NCBI GenBank assembly: GCA_958450325.1
Contig: OY288242.1
Coordinates: 66,603,562-66,667,561 of the forward strand
Length of the DNA stretch: 64,000 nucleotides
Direction: 5' to 3'
From: Agrostemma githago
Taxonomy: Eukaryota > Streptophyta > Magnoliopsida > Caryophyllales > Caryophyllaceae
The notes beneath the pieces were generated by a model, which saw only the letters and a list, made by a program, of their open reading frames with translations, searched no databases and had not been told where the DNA came from. Made by a program: the position numbers and the translations under genes. Positions 10,745 through 22,786 of this stretch are shown here, piece after piece (positions within the stretch are counted from its first letter, which is position 1; each line of letters starts with the position of its first letter).

Positions 10745-11110
10745 CATTGGCGACTGATGTTAGCTACTGACATCTGTCGCAAAAAACAGACGTGCGACCG
10801 TCAGCAGTCGCTAAGCGACAATGGCTACAGTTAGTCGCTTCTAGCGACTGATTTCAGTCGCTAAAAAAGCGCGCGACTGAAATCAGTCGCTAAATTTAGC
10901 GACTGAAATCGGTAGCTAAGGCCTCATATTAGCGACTGATATCAGTCGCTAATGGCGCCATTAGCGACTGATTTAGCGACTGATATCAGTCGCTAAAACT
11001 TCAGTTAGCGACTGATTTCTGTCGCTAAATAGTGCGACGTGGCATCATTTAGCGACTGATATCAGTCGCTATATATAAAACTTAGCTACTGATATCAGTC
11101 GCTACCGTGC
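10745..11110. repeat. Left subterminal repeats of the CACTA element
   Basis: At least eight copies of AGCGACTGATATCAGTCGCT or variants (GATTTCAGTCGC, GAAATCAGTCGC) occur in both orientations. The core GCGACTGATATCAGTCGC is an 18-bp palindrome. In CACTA elements such motifs bind the element-encoded TNPA-type protein. Confidence 0.9.
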
Positions 11111-11357
11111 CAGAAATAGGCCGGTTCAATTTATTATTTTTCTAGCCAAAATCTGCACAATAAAACAAAGCAACAACCACAATACATCCCAAACATCATT
11201 CCAAACGTTATTCCAAACGTTATGCAAGCTTCATACTCCAAAATTGTCAACCAAGTACGCAAACGTCGTGAATACATACACTAAATTAAAAGTGTTGTTA
11301 CAAACAGTTTTTTCAACAAGCATTTCTCCCACTACAAATTGTTTTCAATAAATCAAC
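11110..11357. other. CACTA 3' flank, no further feature seen
   Basis: AT-rich sequence between the left subterminal repeats and the stop codon of the minus-strand gene. It should hold the 3' UTR and polyadenylation signal, for which I see no clear motif. Confidence 0.4.
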
Positions 11358-12966
11358 TCAGCCAATAGGAAAACTGGCGGACGCACCACTACCACCGCCA
11401 CCGAAGGGGTCTCTAGGATCCGGGAATCGGGGAGTGGGGCCGGAGTTGCAGTTATATTGCTGCGTGTTCCTAAGACGCCGTATCTCTTCCAGAATTTGCA
11501 GGTTAATGGACTCCTGCGTCTTCAACCTCTCATTCTGCTCCTTCATCTGCTCGGCCATAGCTGCCCGTTGCGCCCTCTCCTCTTGAATTTCCGCCCTCAT
11601 CTCAGCCATCTCGGATGGTACACACTCGGTCGTCGTAGAATGGGCCCCCCGAACATTGGGTGGTGTCCAGTACAGGGAATGAGCGTTCCCCGTACCGTAC
11701 ACCGCTCCCTTGCGGTATCCCTCCGCGACTCTAAACCAAATTGTGCTCGGGTCCACACCTTCATTTTCGGGCGCTCTAGTGGCCGCCAAATACGATCTCT
11801 GAAAGAAATAGAAGTCATGATTAGGTTGATTGTTTGAAGGAAAAAAGTAACGAAGCATTGTGTTTGAAACTTACCCAAGTGTCCAAATCCTTCTTCGTGG
11901 CGAATGATCGACCGGTGTCATCGTCCCCCTTACTCTTCGCTTCGAGAAATAGCTGCACAGGAGGAGGGAATTCTCCAGTTTTCTTCTTCGCCTGTTGACA
12001 GTACATGTAGATTATTCATTTATTTTTATAATGAAAACATTAAATAAGAATCCAATATAAAAATCAAAGGAACGAAAATACTAACGTTCATGGCCCGCTG
12101 GTGCATCGACTGCGACCCACCGTAGTGGGTGCACTCCGCCTCTGCCTCGGGGTCCCCTCCCCGCCTCTTGTTCTTCTTAGCCTGGACGGATCTCTTCAGG
12201 AACTTCGGGTCGGCTCTCGCTGTTTGGAACTGTTGGATGGCGTCACCTACAATTTATACACTTTGAGATCAATAAATGTTTTGAATATATATACAACTTT
12301 CTGTTCAGGTACTAACACCAATTTAGTAATCGAACCTCTAAGTTGTTTCTGTAACTTTCCATCGCTTGCCATCTTATACATCATGTCTTTGTATCTTTCC
12401 TTTGCGACATCCATGTATCTGTCTCGAACAGCCACCTCGAGACCATCGTTGTAGAAGTGTTTCAACTGCAAGATAGTTTGTTGTCGTTGTATTAGTAATC
12501 TGTAAACAGTAACATATAATTAATAAAAATCAGAAATTGGTGTACCTTGAAGTTGGCAAACCACTTCTCCCGTTGCCACAGAGGCAACTTAGTCCAGCTC
12601 GTGCAGTAAGTAGTCAAATCATTCATGAAACTGTCCTTGACACCAGTCACCGTCGCACGAGTACGAAACCTACACCAAAGAGTGAAATAAGATGATGTCT
12701 CACAAAAAAAAAAGAAATACAATGTCTCACCATGTGGACTCGGGGCCAATGATTAGGCGCCCGTCGTCTGTGTATTGAAGCCCTTCATCCTGGCGTGGTT
12801 GCGGTTGTTCTTGTTCCTCATTGCCCTGCACCTCCTCCTCGTCCTCCACTTCCTCTCGCCTGTTTTCTTCTTGGCCTTGCTGCTGTACCCGGTCCCTGCT
12901 CCTGCTGCTGCCGCTGCTCGAACTACCAAACCTCAGCCTGCTGCCCAACGTCATATCTGCAGACAT
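11358..12966 (-). CDS. CACTA accessory protein, Transposase_24-type (TNPA-like), six exons, 402 aa
   Basis: My model on the minus strand is: exon 1 12966-12731, exon 2 12669-12546, exon 3 12465-12336, exon 4 12246-12086, exon 5 11991-11875, exon 6 11798-11358. All introns have GT..AG, the exons sum to 1,209 nt, and there is no in-frame stop before TGA at 11358. The N-terminus is Ser/Arg then Glu/Gln rich. The middle (about residues 75-240) has WFANFKVH, KRRGGDPEAEAECTHYGGSQ and DLDTW, fitting the Plant transposase Ptta/En/Spm family. The C-terminus has a coiled coil (EMRAEIQEERAQRAAM) and a Gly/Pro tail. It probably binds the subterminal repeats. An alternative start is Met-5. Confidence 0.75.
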
Positions 12967-13019
12967 GTAATAGTTGAAAGTTAGAAACTGACATCATAAT
13001 ATTGAAATAATCTCGAAAA

Positions 13020-13500
13020 AAAATATGTAATGCAGATTACTATGTACAAATAATATAACTTACTAAAACTATACCCTAGTCAAATATATATACTAAAACT
13101 TACTAAAACTTACTAAAATAATATAACTTACTAATACTTACTAATATATATACACTAGTCAAATATTATGTAAAATTCTCAATTCACCTAAACATAGTAC
13201 TATTTCCACCCAATTCGTCCATAATTACATCACCAAATTGGCATAATTGTCTTTTACTTCCAAATTCCTAACACATCAAAACACCCCAATTCAATCAACT
13301 ACTTAACTGCAAACCCTAATTTTATACTAACAATCTACCTAATTCAAATTGGGGAACCTATTGGGCGATTAAAATCCTAACTACACTAAATATTCCAACA
13401 ACTAAGTAACTATCCAACCCAATAACTAATTTATTTAAATCGATAAAAACAGAAATTAACAAATAATTGAAACAAAATAAAGATAGATAAACATACCTTA
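13020..13500. other. Upstream region of the CACTA gene
   Basis: AT-rich non-coding DNA with runs of ACTTACTAAAACT. It should contain the promoter and 5' UTR of the minus-strand gene. No definite TATA box could be fixed. Confidence 0.35.
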
Positions 13501-13639
13501 AGGAAAATGAGAGAATTGAATATAGAATGAAGAGGAAAGGAGGAGGGACGAGTTTAGAGAGAGGGGGGAGGGGATTTTAGAGAGATAAAGCGAAATGAGA
13601 GAATGACTCGGGGGAGGGGGGGTGTTCGTTAATTTAAAA

Positions 13640-13905
13640 AAAATTACGACCTTTAGCGACCGAAATCGGTCGCGCGCCACTCTCATTAGCGACCGATTTC
13701 AGTCGCTAATTCTGTCGCCATTTCCCTAATTTAGCGACTGAAATCGGTCGCGCGCCGATTATTTTAGCGACCGATTTCGGTCGCTAAATTTAATTAATAT
13801 TTTAAATTTCCGTCTCCTCGTCCATCTACTAATATCGGTCGCGCGCTGAACTTTCAGTCGCTAAATTAGCCACTGAATTTATCAGTCGCGCGTGATTAGT
13901 AGCTA
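13640..13905. repeat. Right subterminal repeats of the CACTA element
   Basis: Six or more GCGACCGATTTCGGTCGC / GCGACTGAAATCGGTCGC variants mirror those of the left end. This side prefers GACCGA...TCGGTC, the left side GACTGA...TCAGTC. Confidence 0.88.
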
Positions 13906-13929
13906 CATGCATTATTTCTTGTAGTGTAA

Positions 13930-14966
13930 CAGTGGTGGAGCCCTCTCGAGGAGCCCCGCCCTAAACACTCAAGGGCGTGATGGGATCGCGAATATTCCGC
14001 ATTAAAAATGCTCGATTCCACTTTTAAAAAAAAGTTAGAACGAAACCTGTTGATGCAAATCGAACATCCTATAATCCACAAAAAATAATAACGATATCGT
14101 GACGCAGAGGGAATCGACTTTCGATCTAATCAAATAAATAAAACGGTATTCTTAAGACGCGATATCGACTCCGTAGTCAAATATTATGTCTAAAAAAATT
14201 AGTCAATAAATTAAACTAGCACGAACTCATTGATGCCGAAATAATTGTCACATAGTCTGAAAGGAATAATTACGACATTATAACGCGGAGAGAATTATTT
14301 CGTCTTAGTTCAATTTAAAACGACTTATAAACATCTTTTCTAAAATTCGCTCTGAATATTAGATATTGATTTCGTAATAAACTATCAAATAGGATGAGTA
14401 TCAAAAATTCAAGTCGAGTATAAATCGTATCATATTTTTACACGACTTAGCAAAATTATCGATTTTCAAAATTAAAAGTAATTTCGAAATCAATGCTAAA
14501 TTTCGAAATGAACTATTGTTCGTACAGGGGGCACTCGATCGAGTGCCTAGCCCACTCGATCGAGTGGCACCCCAAAAATCGTGTCATAATACTATCATCG
14601 TCACTAACTCATTTATTTTTTGTGTTTTATTAGTTTCATTGTTTGTTTTATTGTACTAAAACGAACCTCGCATGCTAAATAGAACTTTGACATTAATTTA
14701 GATGCATTAAATCGATATAGCAACTTATTCAAATCTTCACATGTTTAGTCAAAATACCGTTTGCATAAAATTTCAACCGAATTTCTAATGCACGTATTCT
14801 AAAATTGAACGATATCTTAGTAGAGGCCGCTAAGTGCGGGCGAGGTTGGGTGTTCTTTGTGAACTTTCCAACACGTACCCTCACCCCTTACTCAGAACTA
14901 TGGTTTCCGGATGCTTGGAACCATTGCCGCACGAGAGTCATTCAATACATGATAACCGATAATGTC
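13930..14966 (+). other. Middle part of the solo LTR, non-coding
   Basis: Sequence between the CACTA and element A insertions, with no credible gene. It holds two more CACTCGATCGAGTG palindromes, at 14532-14545 and 14553-14566. Confidence 0.6.
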
Positions 14967-16882
14967 TGTAATACCCGTATCTTTTATAGTACGTATTTCT
15001 TTTAAAGTAACGGAGTCAAGAAAGTGGAGTCAGGTTGAACCTTAAGTCAAACCCGGACAATACGTCGTAACCCGTTAAGAACCGATCCACTAAATCTATT
15101 CCCGGGACCCACTTAAATGCATAAACCATGTGAGCCCAAATAATAATAGGTCACGTAGGTTTCTCATGATTGTATCAGCACTTACCTCATCCCCCTCATT
15201 CCTCCTTTCATATCCAATTCGTTTTCAAGTAAATGGTGCCGCAACCGCTCCACACCACACACCGCACACCACCATCAAATCCTCCATTTTTGCCTCTCTT
15301 ATCAGCCATGTGCGGTGCCATCGCTCGACCCAGAACCTAGTTTCCCTTAAGTGGTTTCGTTTCCCTTGTTTTGTCTACGTTGTTGGCGTTGCACCTTCCG
15401 TGGTCACGAACACATCGATGTAAGGATTCATACGTTTCTATTATCGTTCTTACCGTTATCATGTCGTTACTATCATGAGTTGGGGTTTTTGTCGTGAGAT
15501 TGATGTTGTCAGGGGGCCGTTATCGTGAGTAGTGCTAGTATGGTCGCGGGAGTTGTGTAATAATGTTGTTGGTGGTGTGTTAAGATAGATCGGTGATGTG
15601 TTGTCATTGTGAGAGTTGTATTGTTGTTGTTTTTGTTATTAAAGAGTGGTGTTGAGGCGTCGGCATACCGTGGGTCGTGTACTGAGAGTATCCTGTGTGG
15701 TCGTATATTGCTAGTATTGTAGGGTTGTTTGGTCATATGTATAGGTTATCATGTATGGCTAGTTAGACACTTTATTAAATAGTATATGTTATAATTATAT
15801 TGTCGTGTCGTGTTTAGACATTTAGTTGTATTTTGGTGTTGTTTTCGTGTGCTACCACGGAGTAGGGAGTCGAGAGCGAGAAAGTCGGGAAGTGGAACGT
15901 GTCACGACTAGACCTCAGATTCATTTATAATATTAGTTAGGTCGGGTCGGTTCACATTTTAATTTGGATAGGTCTGTGTTAGTTCCGTCTTATAATTTAA
16001 TTATGTTAGGATCAATATTAATTTGAATATATAATATTTTATTAGGATCGGACTTCGTAGAACCTCCGTGGTGAATTGTACTACTGGTGCGGTGGTAACC
16101 TGCTAACTAGGTAAGGTTATCCTTACTCAGTTTACGTTGTATGTATGTATGCATTTTGTATGATATGTAATGGTATAATGGTTATATTGAGATTGCGGCT
16201 GTGTGTCTATTGAGATTGAGGCTGTGTGCCTATACTGATATTGAGGCTGTGTGCCTATTGATATTGCGGCTGTGTGACGATTGAGAGAAGCTAGCTAGGA
16301 CTAGCTAGGCCCGGTTGATCTCGGGACCTTCCCTGATGTTTCCTCCTAGGAGAGCTTAGGAGGGGTGTGCACACTCGGACTGACGGGGCGTGACTGCGGT
16401 CGCGATAGATAATGGGAATGATAATGATGATGATGATACTGATACTGATGTTTGTGATGTTGGTTATACTAATGTTATTTATTTAATGTTATCGTAAGCT
16501 GACCTTGTGTGTATGTCTGATGTTTCTGTGATGATCCGATTGACGTTTCCGATCAATTGGGGAGCAGTCTATTATGCAGGTTATGTATATCGTGATGTGT
16601 TTGGATGCTGGGATACATGTACGGGATTGGGGTGAGCGCAACCTATGAGTCCAGACGTAGCACGGGTGAATGCATAGACATTCCCGTTTTTAAATAGATT
16701 GTATAACTTCCGCTGTGTAACCAGAGTTAATAGTTAATGGATTGTAATTGTTTAAATCTTGTGGTCGATTCGGTATTCCATATTGTATTGTAATGAGCTA
16801 CTACCTCGGGAAACCGAGATGGTAACATCTTTAGTTACTTGGGAATGTCTGGTAAGGCTCCTGGGTAAATGGGGGTGTTACA
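14967..16882 (+). repeat. Left LTR of element A
   Basis: It starts TGTAATACCCGTATC and ends GGGGGTGTTACA. I noticed about a dozen differences from the right LTR over 1.9 kb, so the insertion is fairly recent. The ORFs at 15130-15423 and 15509-15736 recur in the right LTR and look like chance frames. Confidence 0.92.
16188..16285 (+). repeat. Four 27-29 bp tandem repeats within LTR A
   Basis: ATTG(C/A)GGCTGTGTG(C/T)C is repeated four times in a row. The right LTR has the matching array at about 22083-22185. Confidence 0.85.
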
Positions 16883-16885
16883 AAG

Positions 16886-16897
16886 TGGTATCAGAGC
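16886..16897 (+). promoter_or_regulatory. Primer binding site of element A (initiator-Met tRNA)
   Basis: TGGTATCAGAGC starts three bases after the LTR end. It is the classical complement of the 3' end of plant initiator-Met tRNA. Confidence 0.9.
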
Positions 16898-19800
16898 GAT
16901 CGATCCTGGAGCCTGAATAAATGAACCTAGGAAAATAAAATGAACCCCGGTGATGGACCATCTAAAATTCGGTTGAGGAGACGTCCTTATACCACCTCCG
17001 GCCCTCCTGGTCTTGACCCGTTAACCACGTGTGAGAATGAGATGGGTATATATTTTAGGAAGGGATACGCTGTGATGCAATGAATGTCTTGTGATATTGT
17101 TTGTGATAAATGATCGTGTTGTTTGACATATGTGAGGTAGTGAATTGTATAAGCCAAGGTATGAGTAGTACGTAATTACGGTGTTAGTGTGTTATAGCAA
17201 TTAGTACGAGGTAATATGAGCTATATGTCACAGTACGTAAGGTTATTATAGGAATCGATAGTTCATGAATGAAGGGCGAGTCATAACTAGAGGTGGTAGT
17301 AACGTTGAGTACACTACCAGGGTGTCTGTACTAATAGTGTTCTGAGCGATAAATGGTTTTAATTAGTCGATTCGGTGGTATTTCGTGTCTATCTTGTAGA
17401 ATTAGTATACTAGGGCCGCATCGCATTACTTGGAAGGGGGATGTATCTGGTGATGGTACGGGTATCGTAATATGTCAAGAGGGTCAATAAATTACGTGGT
17501 CTAAGTGTGTCGTAATGAGAATACTATTCAAAAGTACATTTTTTTTTCTCGATTATTATATGTTTCCCTACCAATGTAACGTACAAGATGCCTTCATGTT
17601 AACTAGGATCGATATCTAGGAGTTTAATGGTGTCCTGACGTATTAATGAAGCTTTGTCGTATGTGAATCAAGTAGCAGTTAATAATCGAATAATGTAAGA
17701 AATAATTGAAGTCCCTTTTGAGTTAATGTGAGTTACTTGCTTTATATCGATCTGAGTAGTCCTTATTGGCCTTTGTCCTTCTATCGTAATGGCATAGTTG
17801 AACTTGTCTATTAATCGGTTCTTGAAAGCGTATGTGGTATCTAGAAATATGTCGATCTGTTTGTATTATAGGGAGCAACAATGCATATATAAATACGTTG
17901 TTTCTATTTCACCATGATTAATACAATGTGATTGACAAGATAAAGTATGAAATCGAATTCTGTTTATTAATTGAATTTGAGCATAACATGTTATATTAAA
18001 ATGATATGTCTGTGGTGTTGTATTCATTAATGTGTTCTGTCATGACACTTGAACGTTTGTGTTTCGTTTCGAGTTTATGTGCTTCCCTGTCAATTTGATA
18101 TGTTCTGAGTCGTACCTTGTTGACTCTTATTCTTGATAAATGATTATTTATAAAATCTCATATTGATCAGTTAATGACATACACATTTACAACACTTCAT
18201 CTAGCCTGAATAATCTGTTTTCTGAGATCTGTTTTGATGACATAAACAAACATTCTTGCTAATCGTGTCGAGATAATATCAGAACAACTTAAAACACCTT
18301 CGTTAACATGGACAATCTGTTGCTGAAATGTTTTACCTGTTTACAATGCCTATTTCACAAAAGCTTGAAAAGAGACTCGCATTTATTTTAAGTCTAGTTC
18401 TTCACTGTAAAATTTCGGGATTTGAATCAAGTACTTCAACCTATTTGCTAGTGGTCAAGTTTTCCATTATACACCTTACTTAGAGATTAAATCATCATTG
18501 GAAATTTTATCGAGATCACTTTGAAGATCAGAGTTTGAATAATGTTGAAACTTGATTTTGCTCAAATATATGATTTGAAACTCGTTTTACTTATCAAAAT
18601 TTTTATAGTTCATGAAAATGACTCTGCAAATCACTGTTACGTTTTGAATTGAGAAATTGTGTTAACTGTGAAGTTGTATAGGAAGGGCTTGCGAATCTAG
18701 ACCCACTGATTTTACACTGTTTTGAGTTACGATGATTTAATTTTGATTTTTCTATCATGAATGCGATATTCCGAGAACGTGTCTAAGTCCACTAAATGGT
18801 CATTATTCCGCCTTGTTCAAGTGAATGCGCTAAAGTGATAGTACCTACCTTATTTTATGACGTAATGAAGTCCACCTTATATACTAATGATGAACTACGG
18901 GTAAATTTGAGTCATAATAGGTCGTGTTCATTTGCCCAACGTGGATCTTGTGGATTAAACATGTTATCGGATAAATACCATGGTCATAAGTTCCTTATGT
19001 GTGAGTTAGAATAACGTCGGGATGCCAATCTATCAGGTGGGAGTCGTTTCAATGAGTCAAGCAAGGTCGATTTCCTAAACTACAGACCGAGTACACTACC
19101 TGTATCTGAGTAAACAAAACGCCAGATTTCATATTTTGGTCGCAATAAATGTAAAGAATTTTGACATGTTTGGTAAACTATCATATGTTGTACATATTTG
19201 TCCGCATACACCCGTGATGAGCATCTGTCTTTAATTAACAAGTACATGTGGAGTGATTGTTGGTTTTAAGTCACATGCTAGTGTCTAAATAAACACTTAT
19301 ACAAACCCAAGATTGGATGAACTATTTAATTAGTCGTTAGTCCTGAGGAATGAATATTGCATGTCACTTGTCTAAGGGTCTTAGGCCATTAACATGGTCA
19401 TATAAAAGTGTCCAGTTGTGTTATTGTTGTACCATGATAGTTATATTATTACTTGCTTAAATGTTTTTCCTGCACGTATGTATTCATGTGAATCTCAACT
19501 TGTTAACGATACAACTGTGTCAACATGTTATCATAATATAGATTTGGAGTACGTGTCTTAATAATAAAATTGAGTCGTGAGATATAATGAAGAGACCAGA
19601 TGTCATGAGAGTGTGGTATCGTCATTTAAATTACTTGTAAGAATGTCCCGATAATGGTGTTTAACAAGTCTAACGGTGTATATAAGAGTATAATACCAAA
19701 AGGGTGGAAAGAGAGTCACGATATTAAGACCCAATAAAGAAAGATAATGGGTACAATGACGGTAACAGGGTCTGGAATAATGAATAATAAGGGTCCAAGG

Positions 19801-20863
19801 GTCTGGAATAATGAATAATAAGGGTCCAAGGCATATACGTGAGTTTGTTGTGTCATCACATATGATTCGTTGTCAAAAGGTTGGGTTATAGTACATGGTA
19901 GCAACGTGTCAATCCTGAGTCCGTGCAGTAGATTAGAATATCACAGACTATCATGTTCTAAGCGTGGGTAAACCGTCCTTGTGTGAACTAATTGTTTTAC
20001 CTTCGGAATAGTTAAGGCGTCTAGATATATGCAGAGTGTCTTAGAGTGAGAGATCACACAACTATATAAAGTTGCAGGTATATCAGATGTGACATGCCAG
20101 CATGTGAAATGAGTCATGACAAGTATAATGAGTAAAAATGTAATGGTACTAATAAGCGGTCTGTTTTTATGAGACTATGTGCGTGAAATATGACATGAGA
20201 ACTTGTATGAAATTAGTCTGTTGATACTTATGTTGAACCACAAGAAAAATCTAAGTGATGATGATTGCACTTATTATAAGTTAAAAGAGAATTTATGTGG
20301 TGAAATGTTTAGGAATACGGAGTAAGACCTACCACTCGCGACGAGTTGATGGGTGAGTAAGTTTGGAAATATAGATCAAACACGAGGAACTGTTGTATTA
20401 GGCATGATGCCAAAGGAGTTGGAGGTCGTGAAAGGACCAAATGATAATTTGTATATGAGAAAATATGTTGAAAATAGTTATGATGGATCGCATGAGTCGA
20501 TTCCCGATATTACCAACTTCCTCACCCCTAGTCAGGGTTACAAGTATATTCGTTGAAAAGTTTACTTTGATGTCCTTTGATGATTGAATATCGTTTTATA
20601 TAAGAGAGTCGAGGAAACGGTGATCTTGTTAGTGTCAAGATAGTGTTGTCTTATATAAGATGTGTTGGGTAGCGTGAGTAGGAGATCAGTGAACTTCGAG
20701 GCGAAGTTCCTTATAAGGAGGGTAGGATGTAATACCCCGTTGTTTCCTATAATAAGTGTGCTTAATGATGAATTGTTTATTAATTGGTTGGTTTGGTTGG
20801 TAGTCAGATGTTCCGTATTGGGAGGTGAACTTCGGGACGAAGTTCTTTATAAGGAGGGTAGAT
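16898..20863 (+). other. Interior of element A without recognisable genes
   Basis: A short frame from ATG 16940 (MNPGDGPSKIRLRRRPYTTS) may be a gag remnant because it lies where gag should start. It stops within about 50 codons. The longest other frames (18796-19014, 20353-20556) show no domain. A 28-bp unit around GGGTCTGGAATAATG is duplicated near 19768-19828. About 140 bp before the right LTR a second polypurine-tract copy occurs. Confidence 0.55.
20696..20740 (+). repeat. Duplicate polypurine tract plus LTR start relic in element A
   Basis: CGAAGTTCCTTATAAGGAGG followed by TGTAATACCCCG repeats the arrangement found right before the right LTR (20837-20872). The copy breaks off after a few bases of LTR-like sequence. 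Confidence 0.7.
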
Positions 20864-22781
20864 TGTAATACCCGTATCTTTTATAGTACGTATTTCTTTT
20901 AAAGTAACGGAGTCAAGAAAGTGGAGTCAGGTTGAACCTTAAGTCAAACCCGGACAATACGTCGTAACCCGTTAAGAACCGATCCACTAAATCTATTCCC
21001 GGGATCCACTTAAATGCATAAACCATGTGAGCCCAAATAATAATAGGTCACGTAGGTTTCTCTTGATTGTATCAGCACTTACCTCATCCCCCTCATTCCT
21101 CCTTTCATATCCAATTCGTTTTCAAGTACATGGTGCCGCAACCGCTCCACACCACACACCGCACACCACCATCAAATCCTCCATTTTTGCCTCTCTTATC
21201 AGCCATGTGCGGTGCCATCGCTCGACCCAGAACCGAGTTTCCCTTAAGTGGTTTCGTTTCCCTTGTTTTGTCTACGTTGTTGGCGTTGCACCTTCCGTGG
21301 TCACGAACACATCGATGTAAGGATTCATATGTTTCTATTATCGTTCTTACCGTTATCATGTCGTTACTATCATGAGTTGGGGTTTTTGTCGTGAGATTGA
21401 TGTTGTCAGGGGGCCGTTATCGTGAGTAGTGCTAGTATGGTCGCGGGAGTTGTGTAATAATGTTGTTGGTGGTGTGTTAAGATAGATCGGTGATGTGTTG
21501 TCATTGTGAGAGTTGTATTGTTGTTGTTTTTGTTATTAAAGAGTGGTGTTGAGGCGTCGGCATACCGTGGGTCGTGTACTGAGAGTATCCTGTGTGGTCG
21601 TATATTGCTAGTATTGTAGGGTTGTTTGGTCATATGTACAGGTTATCATGTATGGCTAGTTAGACACATTATTAAATAGTATATGTTATAATTATATTGT
21701 CGTGTCGTGTTTAGACATTTAGTTGTATTTTGGTGTTGTTTTCGTGTGCTACCATGGAGTAGGGAGTCGAGAGCGAGAAAGTCGGGAAGTGGAACGTGTC
21801 ACGACTAGACCTCAGATTCATTTTATAATATTAGTTAGGTCGGGTCGGTTCACATTTTAATTTGGATAGGTCTGTGTTAGTTCCGTCTTATAATTTAATT
21901 ACGTTAGGATCAATATTAATTTGAATATATAATATTTTATTAGGATCGGACTTCGTAGAACCTCCGTGGTGAATTGTACTACTGGTGCGGTGGTAACCTG
22001 CTAACTAGGTAAGGTTATCCTTACTCCGTTTACGTTGTATGTATGTATGCATTTTGTATGATATGTAATGGTATAATGGTTATATTGAGATTGCGGCTGT
22101 GTGCCTATTGAGATTGAGGCTGTGTGCCTATATTGATATTGAGGCTGTGTGCCTTATTGATATTGCGGCTGTGTGCCGATTGAGAGAAGCTAGCTAGGAC
22201 TAGCTAGGCCCGGTTGATCTCGGGACCTTCCCTGATGTTTCCTCCTAGGAGAGCTTAGGAGGGGTGTGCACACTCGGACTGACGGGGCGTGACTGCGGTC
22301 GCGATAGATAATGGGAATGATAATGATGATGATGATACTGATACTGATGTTTGTGATGTTGGTTATACTAATGTTATTTATTTAATGTTATCGTAAGCTG
22401 ACCTTGTGTGTATGTCTGATGTGTCTGTGATGATCCGATTGACGTTTCCGATCAATTGGGGAGCAGTCTATTATGCAGGTTATGTATATCGTGATGTGTT
22501 TGGATGCTGGGATACATGTACGGGATTGGGGTGAGCGCAACTTATGAGTCCAGACGTAGCACGGGTGAATGCATAGACATTCCCGTTTTTAAATAGATTG
22601 TATAACTTCCGCTGTGTAACCAGAGTTAATAGTTAATGGATTGTAATTGTTTAAATCTTGTGGCCGATTCGGTATTCCATATTGTATTGTAATGAGCTAC
22701 TACCTCGGGAAACCGAGATGGTAACATCTTTAGTTACTTGGGAATGTCTGGTAAGGCTCCTGGGTAAATGGGGGTGTTACA
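20864..22781 (+). repeat. Right LTR of element A
   Basis: Preceded by the polypurine tract AAGGAGGGTAGA and followed by the TSD ATGTC. It pairs with the left LTR over its whole length. Confidence 0.92.
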
Positions 22782-22786
22782 ATGTC

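Larger units (their letters stand above)
10726..13926. mobile_element. Non-autonomous CACTA (En/Spm) transposon
   Basis: The left end is CACTACAAGAG and the right end CTTGTAGTG, the diagnostic CACTA inverted repeat, flanked by a 3-bp TSD TAA (10723-10725 and 13927-13929). Total length is 3,201 bp. Both subterminal regions are packed with GCGACTGA-type repeats. It encodes one spliced minus-strand gene with a Transposase_24-type region and no DDE transposase, so it needs a partner to move. It lies inside the solo LTR. Confidence 0.92.
14967..22781 (+). mobile_element. LTR retrotransposon A, non-autonomous (7.8 kb)
   Basis: Two LTRs of 1,916 and 1,918 bp (TGTAATACCCG ... GGGGGTGTTACA) flank a 3,981-bp interior. 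The TSD ATGTC (14962-14966 and 22782-22786) is perfect. A primer site matching initiator-Met tRNA follows the left LTR and a polypurine tract precedes the right LTR. No gag, protease, RT or integrase domain can be read, so it is a large derivative that depends on enzymes from elsewhere. The LTR edges resemble chromovirus-type gypsy elements. Confidence 0.92.

Noticed and set aside
11457..11837. 126-aa plus-strand ORF
   Set aside because: It is the reverse-strand shadow of exon 6 of the CACTA gene, which has splice and family support.
15130..15423. 97-aa ORF, also at 21027-21320, plus the antisense 75-aa ORF at 15509 and 21406
   Set aside because: They are duplicates in the two LTRs of element A and show no domain. 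Conservation simply reflects LTR identity.
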